64,000 nt of DNA from Raphanus sativus (taxonomy: Eukaryota; Streptophyta; Magnoliopsida; Brassicales; Brassicaceae). The position numbers were made by a program, and so were the translations under genes. Numbering within the stretch: position 1 is the first letter of the stretch; each line of letters starts with the position of its first letter. The stretch spans positions 33,813,407-33,877,406 of the forward strand of contig NC_079515.1 of assembly GCF_000801105.2 (NCBI RefSeq), written 5' to 3'. Below the pieces are notes generated by a model that was not told the DNA's origin, made no database searches, and was given only the letters and a program-made list of their open reading frames with translations. Below are positions 12,912 through 25,000 of this stretch, one piece after another.

Positions 12912-14942
12912 TCAACCACTAGTAGATAGGCTCCTGGTATCGCCGGAATCATCATCACCACCATCGTCATAGCCGTCTTCATCTTTGTTAGTACCAGCGT
13001 TCATATTCCCGTATCCCTGAAAGGTCGTTGTGAAATTGTTCATAGCTGAGTTGTCGTTGTGGAAAGAAGAAGAAGTCACTTGAGGCATGGGTCTCACTAT
13101 ACCACCACCACCACCACCGTAGGTTTGTTGTTTTGGCTCCTCTACTGTGGCCACCAACGGAGAAGTAGAATTCACGGTGGTTATGGTGAAACCCGGAGGT
13201 AGTCGTTGTTGTGGCGGAGGAGGAGAAGCCTCGATGATTCGAGGTTTCTTCTTCTGCGTTTGTTCTGCTTGATGCATCACAATGAAACTTCCCATTACCA
13301 CCTGTCACAAATTACATTTAGACTTTTTTCTCTACTCTGAATTAGTAAAAAAGAAAATGTTTTCCTTTCTTGGATAAATAATCAAAGATTTGTGGTGTAC
13401 CTGGACAGGACCGGCTGCTATGAGCATACCGGCAAGGCCACCGCCAATGATTTTGCCGTTTGGTCCGGCTAAAGAAATGCTCATACCACCGGACCGACCT
13501 TTAGTTCCTCCGTTATCAGTAGGCATAAAGGAACCAGATAGCGAAAGTATCTCAAATCGACCCTAAGACAAGAAAATAATTTGATTCAAGAACCATCAAA
13601 AATCCCATCAAGAACCACAGAAAATATATTTTAAAGATTAGAGTAATTACCTCATATGTAAGAGTGCCGCCTGAAGTGGTAGGTTGACGAAGTGTGACAT
13701 TAGAGATGGTACCAGTTGCGGAAAGAATGCATATAGCTCGAGACCCTTGCGAGTAAGGCATAACCTTCATCGTTACATCCTTTATAAAAAAAGAAACAAA
13801 AGTATTCTCAAAAACAAATGACAAACAAAAATATAATGCCAAAGTTCTGAATTTCTAGAGAATTTACTACCTCGCCGGCATTGACAGTAAACTGATGTGT
13901 TGTGAAATTTGCACCCACATAGCAGGAGAGTCCAGGAGGTGGAGGTGGAGGAGGAGCTGCAAAGAGATAGAAAACAAAATAATTAATTATCCATAACAAT
14001 CAGTGTTTAAGGAGGATATATAGCCTTTCAAGAACATGCAAGTCCCTTTTTTATCCACTAGAGTTACACAGTAATTAAAAACAGACATAACACCAAAGCT
14101 AGTGATAACTATTAGAGATCTGCTAAACCCTCTTATCTTCTAAAGATTAAAAGGAAGAGACAAAGATTATTCTCGCTTAAGTTTTTTTTTTCTAAAAAAG
14201 AACTCGACTTTTTATTTTGAGTTTAGTTTGGTCAGCATCATCAGATTCTCTGTCTCTGTCTCTAACTGGTCTGTTTGTAGGCTTCTTCAGACAAAAGTGT
14301 ACCCAGCAAAATCCAGTTACGTTATGTTGGTCCCACTTCCCCCAACATCTCAAAAGAAAAAAAACCCACATAACACAATCACATCAACAGATGATAAAAC
14401 CCAGATCGGATCAGATCTATCTCACTAAAACCGATGCAACACACACAAAAAAAAGAGAGATTGCAAGATTAACCTGGGCTGCTTCCATACTCAAAGTTGT
14501 GAGATTTCTTGATGATGTCAACATGATGATGTTGCTGCTGCTGCTGCTGAGCTTTTCCTCGTTTCCAATGAGAATGATGATTATAATCTCCAGAGAAAGG
14601 AATCGAAGACGAGATTGGTGTTGGAGAGAGAGTTGGCTTCAAAGCCCTAGGGTTCAAACTTCCATCTGGAGCGTACTTTCTCGGCCTTCCTCTCTTCTTC
14701 TTCGTCAGATCTGACCCTGAGCTGGCCATCAACGGCTGCGGAGGTGCGGCGGCTGAGCCAGGATTCACGGTGGTTGAAGCCGGAGCCGGAGGAGGGGGAG
14801 GAGGAGGAGGAGTCACCACCGTGGTGGGACTTACGAATTGAAGGAAGCTAGGGCTTTGCTGAAACTCTGTTCTTGACGCCAAAGCTTCATCTCCCTTAAC
14901 TGTGATGACCCCACTTGGACTAATACCACTTTTATCCTCCAT
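12912..14942 (-). CDS. AHL6: AT-hook nuclear-localised protein, AHL6-like
   Basis: DNA-binding protein that joins an AT-hook to a PPC/DUF296 domain; family members bind AT-rich DNA in the nucleus and assemble through PPC. Five exons on the minus strand: 14942-14474, 13956-13871, 13779-13651, 13562-13401, 13301-12912, all GT-AG and in frame, 411 residues. The AT-hook is KKKRGRPRKYAPDGS; PPC spans about residues 165-310 and includes FTTHQFTVNAGEDV, SRAICILSATG and GRFEILSLSGSF. Low-complexity tracts: eight prolines near the start, a Gln/His run near residue 140, and an acidic, Gly-rich tail. An upstream in-frame ATG at 14954 adds only MEIN; I prefer 14942 because MEDK matches the family start. 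Equivalent to At5g62260. Confidence 0.9.
14537..14554 (-). repeat. CAG repeat encoding a Gln run in the AHL gene
   Basis: Six tandem glutamine codons (CAG on the minus strand) followed by three histidines. Trinucleotide runs like this often vary in length between accessions. Confidence 0.8.
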
Positions 14943-14954
14943 ATTTATTTCCAC

Positions 14955-16271
14955 AAATTCCCCAGAATTAGCAGGAGAATTCTTCCCTAGAATTCACCAA
15001 GTAACAAAAAAAATTGAGCTTTTAGGTAAGAAAAAAAAATTAAGATGAAAAAGAAGACGAAGAAGCGTTTCTTTTGCAGACAAATTAACTATGAACAAAG
15101 TGAAAAAAAAAAAGATTACAAGAGAGATGATATACTCAATAAAGATCAAAGATCATAGCAGAAACTTTTTTTTTTGTTAGTTTATAGATTTAGTTTCTTA
15201 CTTCTCAACGAACTCTGGAGCTGGAAACCAACACTGTAGCAGCGTGGAGATTATTAACCTCTCAGACTCACCGGGGAAAAAAAAACACCAAAAATTACAT
15301 GCAATTATCCCCAATTTTTCTTTTAGACGACTGAATGTAGGGCTTTTGCAAAGAAATAAGGAACTTAAATAAATAAAATGGAAAATTTTCAGGGAAAATA
15401 AAATAAAATATCATGTAAGACAGTTGTATTATTTAATACGAATATTAAGGAAATAATTATTTTAATATCCATATAATAATTACAAAAATAAAACTATTGA
15501 TTTTGGTTTAGGGAAAGATCACGTCCGTCTTGGAAACTTAATATATGTAATTAAATAAACGAAACTGCTAAAAAGACAGACATTAAAGTGAAATTTCATA
15601 AAAAAATAAAGAAAAAAGAATACCAATTCTGACAATCTCTTTGTCTTTTTCAAGTTAATCACTTTTGTAGTAACGTTGACCAAAGAAAATAGTTTTGAAA
15701 ATCTACCTAAGACCAATTAATTTGCAAGATAAGCTAAATCTTTAGATACACTCAAATACTCATGCAACTAGTAAATTTTGAATATGCGTCAAAGTTTATA
15801 TATGATGTTTATAAGATTTTCATGAAGACAAAGCTTAAAAAGATCACTGACATTGATTTCTGTAACAAGTACATTTGGTCGGTCAAAGTCGAATCTTCTT
15901 TCCGCAGCACAAACAGTGTATGTACACATTTGGATCTGAGTTCGACAGAATACAAATGATCCAATAATCATTCAGATTCCTTTCTTTGTGAGCGATCCTC
16001 TTACTAATTAACATGTTTGAGATTTTAACAAAAGTGTTAGTATCTAGACGAAGTCTCTCTTTCTGATATCTTTTGTTTACATCGCTTGTAAAAAAAAGAT
16101 CTTGTTTAGAGTAGAGTTGATGAATCTTCTTGTTCCATTGATTAGAAATAAACGAGGTTAAAAGAAGAGAATAAACTCTCTTACAAGTTCTTTTTATGTA
16201 AGAAAGAATCAGTGACCAGTTGAATAAACATAAACTAAAAGGACTGTTTTTGAAGTCTTTGCTCCATCTTT
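14955..16271. other. AHL6 leader/promoter and MAP65-9 3' side
   Basis: A minus-strand donor-like AGAAGTAAGAAAC near 15200 and an acceptor-like TTCTAG near 14990 suggest an intron in the AHL leader. The remainder is AT-rich with no coding sequence recognised; open frames at 15519-15971 are short and without domains. Confidence 0.45.
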
Positions 16272-18557
16272 TCAGCTATAACGAGATTGACTTGTAAAAA
16301 ATTTTGCTGAGTGAGGCGAATCAGTTCGAGGAGTTTGAGGGGATGATGCAAACCTCTTGTTAGTTGATACTCTAAGACCTTTTTTCGCGCTTTGAGGTCT
16401 CGTAGGAGTTCCTTTGTCTTGCTCTGATGTCACTTGACCTTGAAGTTTCTTTAGATCCTGAAAACAACCAAAATATAAACAAGCATTTGTTTTCAGTGAT
16501 TTTTGGAAGAATATTGATGCAAAAGAGTTGTAGCTTAATTACCCTTTTCCTGCGACGTTCTTGTTCTTTCTCTTCCCTGAGATCCGTGTATTCTTCAAGC
16601 ATCCAAAGTAGACGATTCTGCATGAAGAAAATGGATAAAAATCATTAAGCAAATACATAAGAAGCAAGAGATGAATTTTGCGTGAGGGAAGAAGATAAAC
16701 CATACACCATCAAATAGAAACTCAGCACCTTTCTCTGATTCCCAAACTGTAATCTTAGAAGCTAATGCTTCAACCATAACTAAGAAGAATTAAGACATTT
16801 TCAGTTGGTTAAAAGTCCATAAAGATAACAATCTGAAAACTTTCTTGGGATCATCTTTAAATGAAACCTGGAAGTTTATTAACAAGTGCTCTTGCTTTCT
16901 CTGCACGTTTGAGGATTAAGTGAGATCCTTTTCCTGCGTTGTATCTGTTTTCATCCTATACAAATCATAAAATCCATAAATAACCACAAAATGTAAAAGA
17001 TCAGATCATCTAAACCCAAAAAAGAGACACACAAAACCTGATTATACTCTTCAAGCCAATTCTCTTCCTCACAAGCATTCAACCATTTCTCAGCTTTTTC
17101 AAGAATCTCTTTTCTGCTTAAAGCTTCCTCTTTCACTTTCCCAGCTCTATACTCAATCTGTTCTAGTATATTTTCAGGGTTTACATCTCCTGATTCAATG
17201 GCTATAATTACATTCTCCACCGTGATATCTTGTTCTTCAAAAACAATGTGTGTTCTTTTGCATATCTCTTCAAGTTCTGCCCTCTTTTTTAAAACAAGTT
17301 CCTTCATTTTGCTCCATTTCAACTCCTCTAACCGACACAGCTCTGCTTTAACCTAGCAATAAACGATCAATCAACTTCCTTAAAATAGTTGATTTAAAAG
17401 CTGCTGTGAATGAATGTACCTCTTCAAGCAAATCTGTGGAAAGACTATTGGGTTTGGTTATTTCAGAAACGGTAGCAGCTATGTTACATGAAACGTCAAT
17501 GAACTTCTGTTGTTCTTCTGCTGGTGTATCCATTAAGTTCCAAAACTCAAGCATTGTCGTCACAAGATCTTGTAGCTGCAATCAATTAAAATGGATAAGA
17601 ATAAAGAGGAAAGTCTTAAGATACTAAAGAGGTTTGGAAAAATTTACACTTACTTCTTGCATTCTCTGTATCTTTGTCTCATGCCATTGGGTTACTGATG
17701 AAGCTAACTTGTCAAGTGTTGTGTTGCTTATATTTCTTGACCCTTCAGATTCTACTAAACTTGGGTGAATCTTGGTAACAGTTTCTCCAAAATTCAAACC
17801 GAGAACCGCACAAAGTGATTCCAGAGTTCCTAGATGATCTTGAATCTGTTTCATCCGGTTTCTCTAAGCAAAAAAAAAAACCCTCAAAATTAATATCAAC
17901 CATCTGAACAAGAAATCAAATTAAAGTTAAAAAGTAATATGCTAAGTTTGGTAAACCTTCTGTTCTTGAAGTGTGTAAAGCTCACTGTGTAACTCTTCAA
18001 GCTTTCTAAGAGATAAATCCGATTCATCAACCGAAAAATCAGATGAACAAGTCTCATCAGTATCTCCATTTATCTCGTCTCTTATACATTTTATATCTTC
18101 AATTACTTGAATAAACTGATCCTTCCTCTCTGATTTTCTCTTCTCCATATCTTCAAGTTTCTGAAGAATCTTTACCAACTCTTCTTTCAAACTTCTTCTT
18201 CCACTTTGATCAGATTGGTGTTGCCTTCCAAGACTCGATGGCTCTTCCATTACAGAACATATATCAATAACTCTTGCCTCTGAATCAGCAATGTCTTGTC
18301 TTAGCTGATTCCTCTCTTCTTTTACCTTTTCGATTTTTCGACTATAAACTGTTCTGCATTCGTCTTCAATCTCAATCAAAATCTTCTCTCTTTCGGTTTC
18401 AGTTTCTCCTACCTCGTCCCATATAATCTGTATCAAGAAAAAGAATCACATTTGTAGAAAGAAAAACTTTTCTTGGGGCTGAAGCAATCACAGATGAACA
18501 AACCTCGAGTTCTTGAAGAAGAGATGAACAGATTGATTCGATTTGAGTTTTGGACAT
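16272..18557 (-). CDS. MAP65-9: MAP65/Ase1/PRC1 microtubule-bundling protein, MAP65-9-like
   Basis: Microtubule-associated protein of the MAP65 family, which crosslinks antiparallel microtubules in spindles and phragmoplasts. Nine exons on the minus strand: 18557-18504, 18427-17957, 17863-17654, 17575-17420, 17352-17038, 16955-16868, 16779-16706, 16617-16543, 16457-16272; every junction is GT-AG and in frame, giving 542 residues, close to the A. thaliana protein. The N-terminal half is a long Glu/Lys-rich coiled coil. The conserved microtubule-binding region is in exons 5-8: [20 protein letters not shown], then [16 protein letters not shown], then [19 protein letters not shown]. The C-terminal tail is basic and Ser/Thr-Pro-rich ([13 protein letters not shown]), a likely target for mitotic kinases. 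Equivalent to At5g62250. Confidence 0.92.
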
Positions 18558-19447
18558 TATTATCTCCAAACTCTGCCAAAAAATATCGTTACAATCATAA
18601 CCAAATCAAATTCAGAGTTATTCCTCATTCGCTATCTTATTCAAAGCCTGTATGGAGATGGTCTTTTTTTCTTAAAATGATAACAAGTTTTGGAACGTTC
18701 ATTTAAATCCAAATGAATTTGCAAACATTAGGGCAATATTCACTTTTTAATTTCAAACTTTTTTTCTTCTTGAAATGTTGCAGGAAAATGGAGGAGAGAC
18801 CTTTACCTTTATCTGGATTGAATGAAACAGCCGTTGTTATTTTCCTAGAAAAAAGTTTCGGATAGAAACAAGGAGAAGGGGAATATTCAATGTTTTAGTC
18901 AAAAAAGACTTACAGGTAAGTCGTTATAACGAACGCATCTTTCATATATCTGGTTTCCTCCCCTTATCTTTTGATATTGCAATATTCTCCCTTGATTCAG
19001 AATTCTAGGAAAATTGATTGAGGGTTTGGAAACCATTATTAAAACTAAGGGGTCTACTTTGTGAAATTTTAGAAATAAAGAACCAAATTAAAAAATTAAA
19101 AAAACAAAAATTTATGAGCTGTACATAAGAGCAATGATCACCGTCGTTTTACATCCGCGCCAACTGAATTTAGGGCCGTTACCTTCTCCTTCCTCTCCTC
19201 TCTCTCTTCTTCTTCTCCATTTCTCTCTCTCTCTCCTAATTTTCTGGAGAAACTTTCTTCCAGAGGTTCTCCTGGAAATTGATTGGAGAAGGAGGAGGAA
19301 GGAGGAGGGAGAGAGGGAGAAGAAACATCTCTAAATCTTTTGTAATTCCGGTTGAATGTGAATCTCTCCCACTCCGTTTCCCTCGTCGTCTGAGATTTGG
19401 AAATTTTCTCTGAGAAATTCTTTTTTTTTTTCCGGGCTTAACCCACC
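18558..19447. promoter_or_regulatory. Shared divergent promoter of MAP65-9 and the TPX2-like gene
   Basis: 890 bp separate the two start codons of these head-to-head genes. Two sites match the MSA-like pattern YAACGGYY on the minus strand: CAACGGCT at 18836-18829 and TAACGGCC at 19181-19174. MSA elements drive G2/M expression of plant mitotic genes through MYB3R factors. A CT-rich leader (19185-19240) precedes the TPX2-like start. Function is inferred. Confidence 0.5.
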
Positions 19448-21587
19448 ATGGTTCCGAGTTTATCCGGAGAAGTTTTTTCGTTAGAGGAATTCGACATTGA
19501 TTTCGAATTTGACGCACCTCGTTTCTACGATTTCTCAAGGCCAGAGCTCGATTCCGAGACAGAGGAGATCGAGTTCTGGTTCGAATCCGCTGGAAACTAT
19601 CCTCCTTCGCGTAAGCCACACGCAAAGATTGTTTTTTTTTATTACAATGTTTATTTTTCTTGTCTGATTATTTTTTTTCTCAGCTTTTAGCCCAAAGTGC
19701 GATTGGAAACTTGAGCTGCTAAAGCAAATCACAAACACCATCTCAGCAACGAACCCTGTCGAGATCTTAAAACCGGTTATCGAATCTTTGAATACCGGTC
19801 TGAATCGGAAAGATAAATACAACGGTAATGAATATTCGGATTTCTTTTTTTGCATCAATTCATTGCTGAGGACTTAGAAGTGTGTGTATTTATTGTTTTG
19901 TTCAGGGTTCATATATTATAACCAAACGGTTAAAGATGTCTCAAAGACAAAACCCAAAGCAAAAACCAAATCATGTTGTAGCTCAACTTTAACAAGACCT
20001 ACGGCTTCTTTACTTGCAAGGCAGAAGAAACCGTTAGACGTTTACGCTGTTCAACTTCTGACTAGGTACTAACTCATGTGTTAACCAATTATGTGAATTT
20101 GCTTTGTATCTCTTTTGGCTTTCAACAAATGTTTTTTTTTTGGTGATTCCAGATGTCAGAGGTCCTTAGCAAAGTTTGGTGGTAAATTATCTCCTATTTT
20201 AGACTCTAAGTTACAAAACCAAGACACCAAAAGGCCAAAACTGGAACCTAAGGTCTGTGTTATATACATATAATAGACTTTTGAATTTGCTAATACTAGA
20301 ATCATTACGCTAATGGTTTTTAATGACTTTGTTCATGTGTATAGGTGACTCTAGTTAACTCCAACAGAAAATCTAAACTCACCGTTCCAAAGGAACCGAA
20401 TCTGAGAACTGCAGAAAGATCTGAAAGACACAGGTAACCAGATAATATTTGTTCCTTGTCAAACAAGACTGTGTTTTGGCTTTCTTACAAACATGTTTTG
20501 ATGTTTTTTTTTTGGTTATCCTCACATGCTTTTTCAGGTCTAAGGTCAACTCAGAGACCGAGTCGCATGCGAAACCAAGGATTAGTTCATCTAAAACAAA
20601 CACTACAAACAAAAATGTATACTTGTTCATTCTCTTTGTTTTTTAAACTTAGTTTCTTTGTTACCACATTCTCAGAAGCTGTAGTTAAGAAACAAAACTA
20701 ATATTTTCTGTGCCTCTGCAGATTAATTCTGAACCTACTTCAACACCTTTGCCTAAACGCAGTACTCCAGGCTCACAAGATCATCAGGTATGACTAATCT
20801 GCCATATTACAAGTCATAAGTTTTTTTACCCACCCACATGAACTAAAATAAATCGTGTTTAGGTATTTGGCTTAAGAACATTACTGAGAGCAAGGGAACG
20901 CTCTTCGAATGTAAGTCTCAAATCCAACATATAAATACATCTTTCAAATGGTTCTCTTTGCCGACTTTTTAACTTCTTCTCGCCTCTATGTTCACACATT
21001 ACTTAAATGATATATTTCACATTGCAGGCCAAGATTAAGGCCATACAAGGGAATAATGCTACTAACTCCAGAACGTTAGTCACTACCATTCTTGCATATA
21101 GCCTTAGTCTAGTTTAGCTGCTACAAAACGTTCTCACGCACATTCTATGCAGGCTAAAACCCACTGATTCCTCAAAGGTTAGGCTAGTCAAAGGAAATCA
21201 CAGCAGAAAGATAAATAGCCAAGTGTATGGATCTAATATCGGTCTTCTAGACTCAAAGGTAAAAATAATCAGCTTTCTTCTAAAAAAAAAAAAGACTCAT
21301 GAAAAGTTCCATTGTTTATAATTTCAAACAATTCTAAAAAAAATTCTCTGTCTTGACAGAGATCAAGGAAACAAGAACTCGGTGAACCAACTAGCACCAA
21401 ATATGGAACTCAGAGCTCTTACAGGACAGATATTAACAGGTAAACAAAAAGCAATCTACTCCAATATAGTTCAAAAAATAAGAGGCCATGACAAAGTCAC
21501 CACTAATGATATAATTTGAACAGGAGGCTGGATTTATGCCGTAAATTCGATTCACAGGAAGTTGCAGGGAGCCTAATCATTGCTTAA
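19448..21587 (+). CDS. TPX2-like cell-cycle microtubule-associated protein
   Basis: Small TPX2-related protein, probably acting with Aurora kinase on spindle microtubules. Twelve exons: 19448-19610, 19684-19824, 19906-20065, 20153-20252, 20345-20433, 20538-20616, 20722-20787, 20863-20910, 21028-21074, 21153-21258, 21360-21439, 21524-21587. All junctions are GT-AG and in frame, giving 380 residues. The start holds the Aurora-binding type motif FEFDAPRFYDFSRPE (about residues 18-33) and the WFESAGNYPPSP block that follows it in TPX2 proteins. The rest is basic and Ser/Thr/Lys-rich, as in importin-binding parts of TPX2, and there is no long C-terminal TPX2 repeat. Equivalent to At5g62240. Start chosen because ACCATGG context precedes the motif. 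Confidence 0.85.
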
Positions 21588-22029
21588 TCTTTCCCACTTT
21601 GAAGATTTAATGATCATGTTTATACAAAACGCATTCCTATGTCAACATATATTAGACGTTACTTGTTTAGATATATATGCATAGTGAAAGTGATTTCATT
21701 GATTTTTTTATTTTTATTTTTGTTGTGGGGTCATCATGTCATATGTATGTAAAGCCATTAAATCAGAAGACTAAAGACTTTACAGTACTCGTGAGCAAAT
21801 GTTCTTGGGAAAAAACAAAAACATTAACTTCTTCATATATAACCTTTGTTCTTCTCTTAAATGCTTCCCACACATCAAACATACTTTCTTTTTCCTTACC
21901 CAAAATGCCCCTTGTACTACACTAAATTACCTTAAAAAACCATCCCTTCCGATTTGCAACACCATCTTCCTTGGGAAACAAGAAAGCAAGGCAAAAACCC
22001 TAGGAGAAGCTTCTTTCAAAGTTGAAACC
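21588..22029. other. Convergent 3' ends of the TPX2-like gene and ERL1
   Basis: Only 442 bp lie between the two stop codons of these tail-to-tail genes, so their 3' untranslated regions may approach or overlap. No other feature. Confidence 0.6.
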
Positions 22030-25000
22030 TTACACGCTGCTTTTGGAGATAACTTCATGGAACTGATCAAACCATTGCGATCCTTCTTCGCTCCTCGAGT
22101 GATGCTGGTCCCTAACTCCATAGTCTGTAGCCTTTTTTGATGGATCAGGAGAAGACAGCTGCTTCTTCGCCACTTGCATAGATGGGAGCAGAGAGATCAG
22201 AACCCTAGAGACTTCAAGCATCGTGGGTCTCTCTAAAGGGTTTCGCTTTGTGCACATAAGAGCTAGCTTGAATGTCTTCCTGATATGTCCCAAGTCCATA
22301 CAAGTCACAGTAACCTCTGGATCAACCGCTTCCATCACAGTATTGTCATCCGTCTTTGACAAGATCTGCAAACACAACACAAAAACAAATTTGACTCCAT
22401 GCTTTCAAGACCATACAAAACTATATCTATGCTTTTGATGGTGTTGCATGATTCATATATTACCAGTTGATGCAAGTTAGACTCGTTATCCACTGCCTTC
22501 TTCCCAGTAAGAAGCTCAAGAAGAACAATCCCAAAGCTGTAGATATCAGACTTCTCATTGAGACGCGAAGTGCGAGCATACTCTGGGTCTATATAACCAA
22601 TAGTCCCCAAAACATAAGTGGAAGCATGCGTTTTGCTCGCTGGTATGCTCTTAGCAATCCCAAAGTCTGATAAATGCGCCACAAAGTTCTCATCAAGAAG
22701 TATATTCGAAGACTTGATGTCACGGTGGATGATCCTAGGAGTGCAATCATGGTGAAGATAGGCAAGCCCTTGCGCAGCTCCAACCGCTATCTTCAACCTC
22801 GTCTCCCAATCAAGCTTCACTTTCTTTGCTGTCCCTACTTAAAAAAGAAAATAAGTTAATAGCTTTTATTACATTCCATGAGCAAATCATTCTTTTGAAC
22901 TTACCATGGAGAAGGTCCCAAAGAGATCCATTTTCCATGTAATCATAGAAAAGAAGGTTTCCAACAGAAGACAAGGCGGCGTATCCGTGCAAGCTGACAA
23001 TGTTTCTGTGTCTGATGCGTCCTATGGTCTCGAGTTCTGTCTCAAACTCACGCAAGTTGTGCTGGTACTGATTGTAGAGTCGCTTAATTGCAATAGGTCG
23101 GGAAGTTTTCAAAGTGCATTTGTAGACCGTGCTAGAAGCACCGTATCCAACAATGAACTTCTCGTTGAAATTCTCTGTTACCCTCATGATGTCATCGAAT
23201 GTGTGGATCGCCATGTCCATGTGGAGAATCACTAGCTTGGTTGAGCCTGAGAGGATCAACCAAGCAGAGAGAGGTATTAACAATCTAAAGGTTAGAAGAT
23301 GAGTTACTATGAAGGCTTCATTTACCTTCGGCTTGTTTTGAGGAGGAGCCTTTTATGATTTCCTTCTGTTGCTTAGATCTGACAACCACGATGAGTATCA
23401 TACATAGGAGAGTGATGATACCGAGAACAATGCAGATCACAATAGCTTTGGAGAATACTACAAAAAAAAAGAAGAAAATAAAGTAAGTTCAGATATTGAA
23501 GACAATGCTTAGTAGAACAAGTGTAGTTAGAGATACCTCTGGACTTAGGCAAAGAAGGACCACAAATAGATCCAACCCAATTTCCACAGAGATAAGGATT
23601 CCCAAGGAAGCTATACAAAGAAAGAGTATTAAGTTTCACTATGTTTATTGTGATTATTACAATGACAGACAACTGAGAGTAGCCTCATACCTGGTTGGAG
23701 CAAAACGAGAGAAGTTTTTCATTTGTGGGATTATTCCGGAGAGATTGTTGAAGGAAACATTCCTACAAGACGTTTTCAGAAGAAATGTTGGATTGTTAAA
23801 TCTTCATAACAGTATCTGTAAGTGATCACATTTCTTACAAAAGAACTTACAGATTGATGAGAGTGAAGCAATTTGTGAGTTGATCCGGGATTCTCCCGTG
23901 AAGGTTGTTGTTATTCAATATCCTGAACAGGTTTGTAAAAGATCTACATTGCTTTTCTGAATATATTGTGAAAGATAGATCATATATGGGGTGGTTAACT
24001 TACAAAGAGTTTAGATTCTGCAAACAGGCCAAGTTCAGTGGGAATAACTCCGGTGAGCAGATTGAATGATACATCACTGCAGGAGTAACAGAGAAGTCAG
24101 ATTTATTGATGTTATGTGATTAATAAAGAAGCAAACTTTTGAGCCTTACATAATTGAATGCTTCTAAGGTTCCCAAACTCTGCAGGCAGTTGTCCATTCA
24201 GATGATTTCTGCTGAGATTTCTGTTCAAGTCAAGCAGAGTGAGCAAATTAATAAAAAAAAAACAGAAACGTTAGCCTCACAAGGTTGTAACCTCAGGGTG
24301 GAGACTTACAATATGAGAAGGTGTTCTAGATCACCCAAGGTTAATGGTATAGAGCCTGAGAAGTTATTGCCAGACAGATCTCTGAAGATAAAAAGGATTA
24401 TGGTTAGTGGGTGCAAGTATGAACTAAACAAATAACCGATGGATGTACAAAGTGGGAGAAGATATACAGTTGTCAAGATTGATAATATGTCCAAGCTCAG
24501 CTGGTATTTACCCTTGAGTTGTTAGACGAAAAGATTTCTGCATCCAACAGGATTACAAAGTCACTAAAATGTTTACGGAGATGCAATGTAGTGTAGTGCA
24601 TTTTAGAGAAGTGCTCACAGGTAAGTCAAGCTCCCAAGATTGCGGAACGCCAATGGTATGGATCCATTCAAGAGGTTCCCATGAACATTGCTGAAAGCAA
24701 GACTTAGGTTTGTGAATGAAGAAAGAAGAGTATCCTCTAATTTCACANNNNNNNNNNNNNNNNNNNNNNNNNNNNNNNNNNNNNNNNNNNNNNNNNNNNN
24801 NNNNNNNNNNNNNNNNNNNNNNNNNNNNNNNNNNNNNNNNNNNNNNNAAAAATAAGTTAATAGCTTTTATTACATTCCATGAGCAAATCATTCTTTTGAA
24901 CTTACCATGGAGAAGGTCCCAAAGAGATCCATTTCCATGTAATCATAGAAAAGAAGGTTTCCAACAGAAGACAAGGCGGCGTATCCGTTGCAAGCTGACA

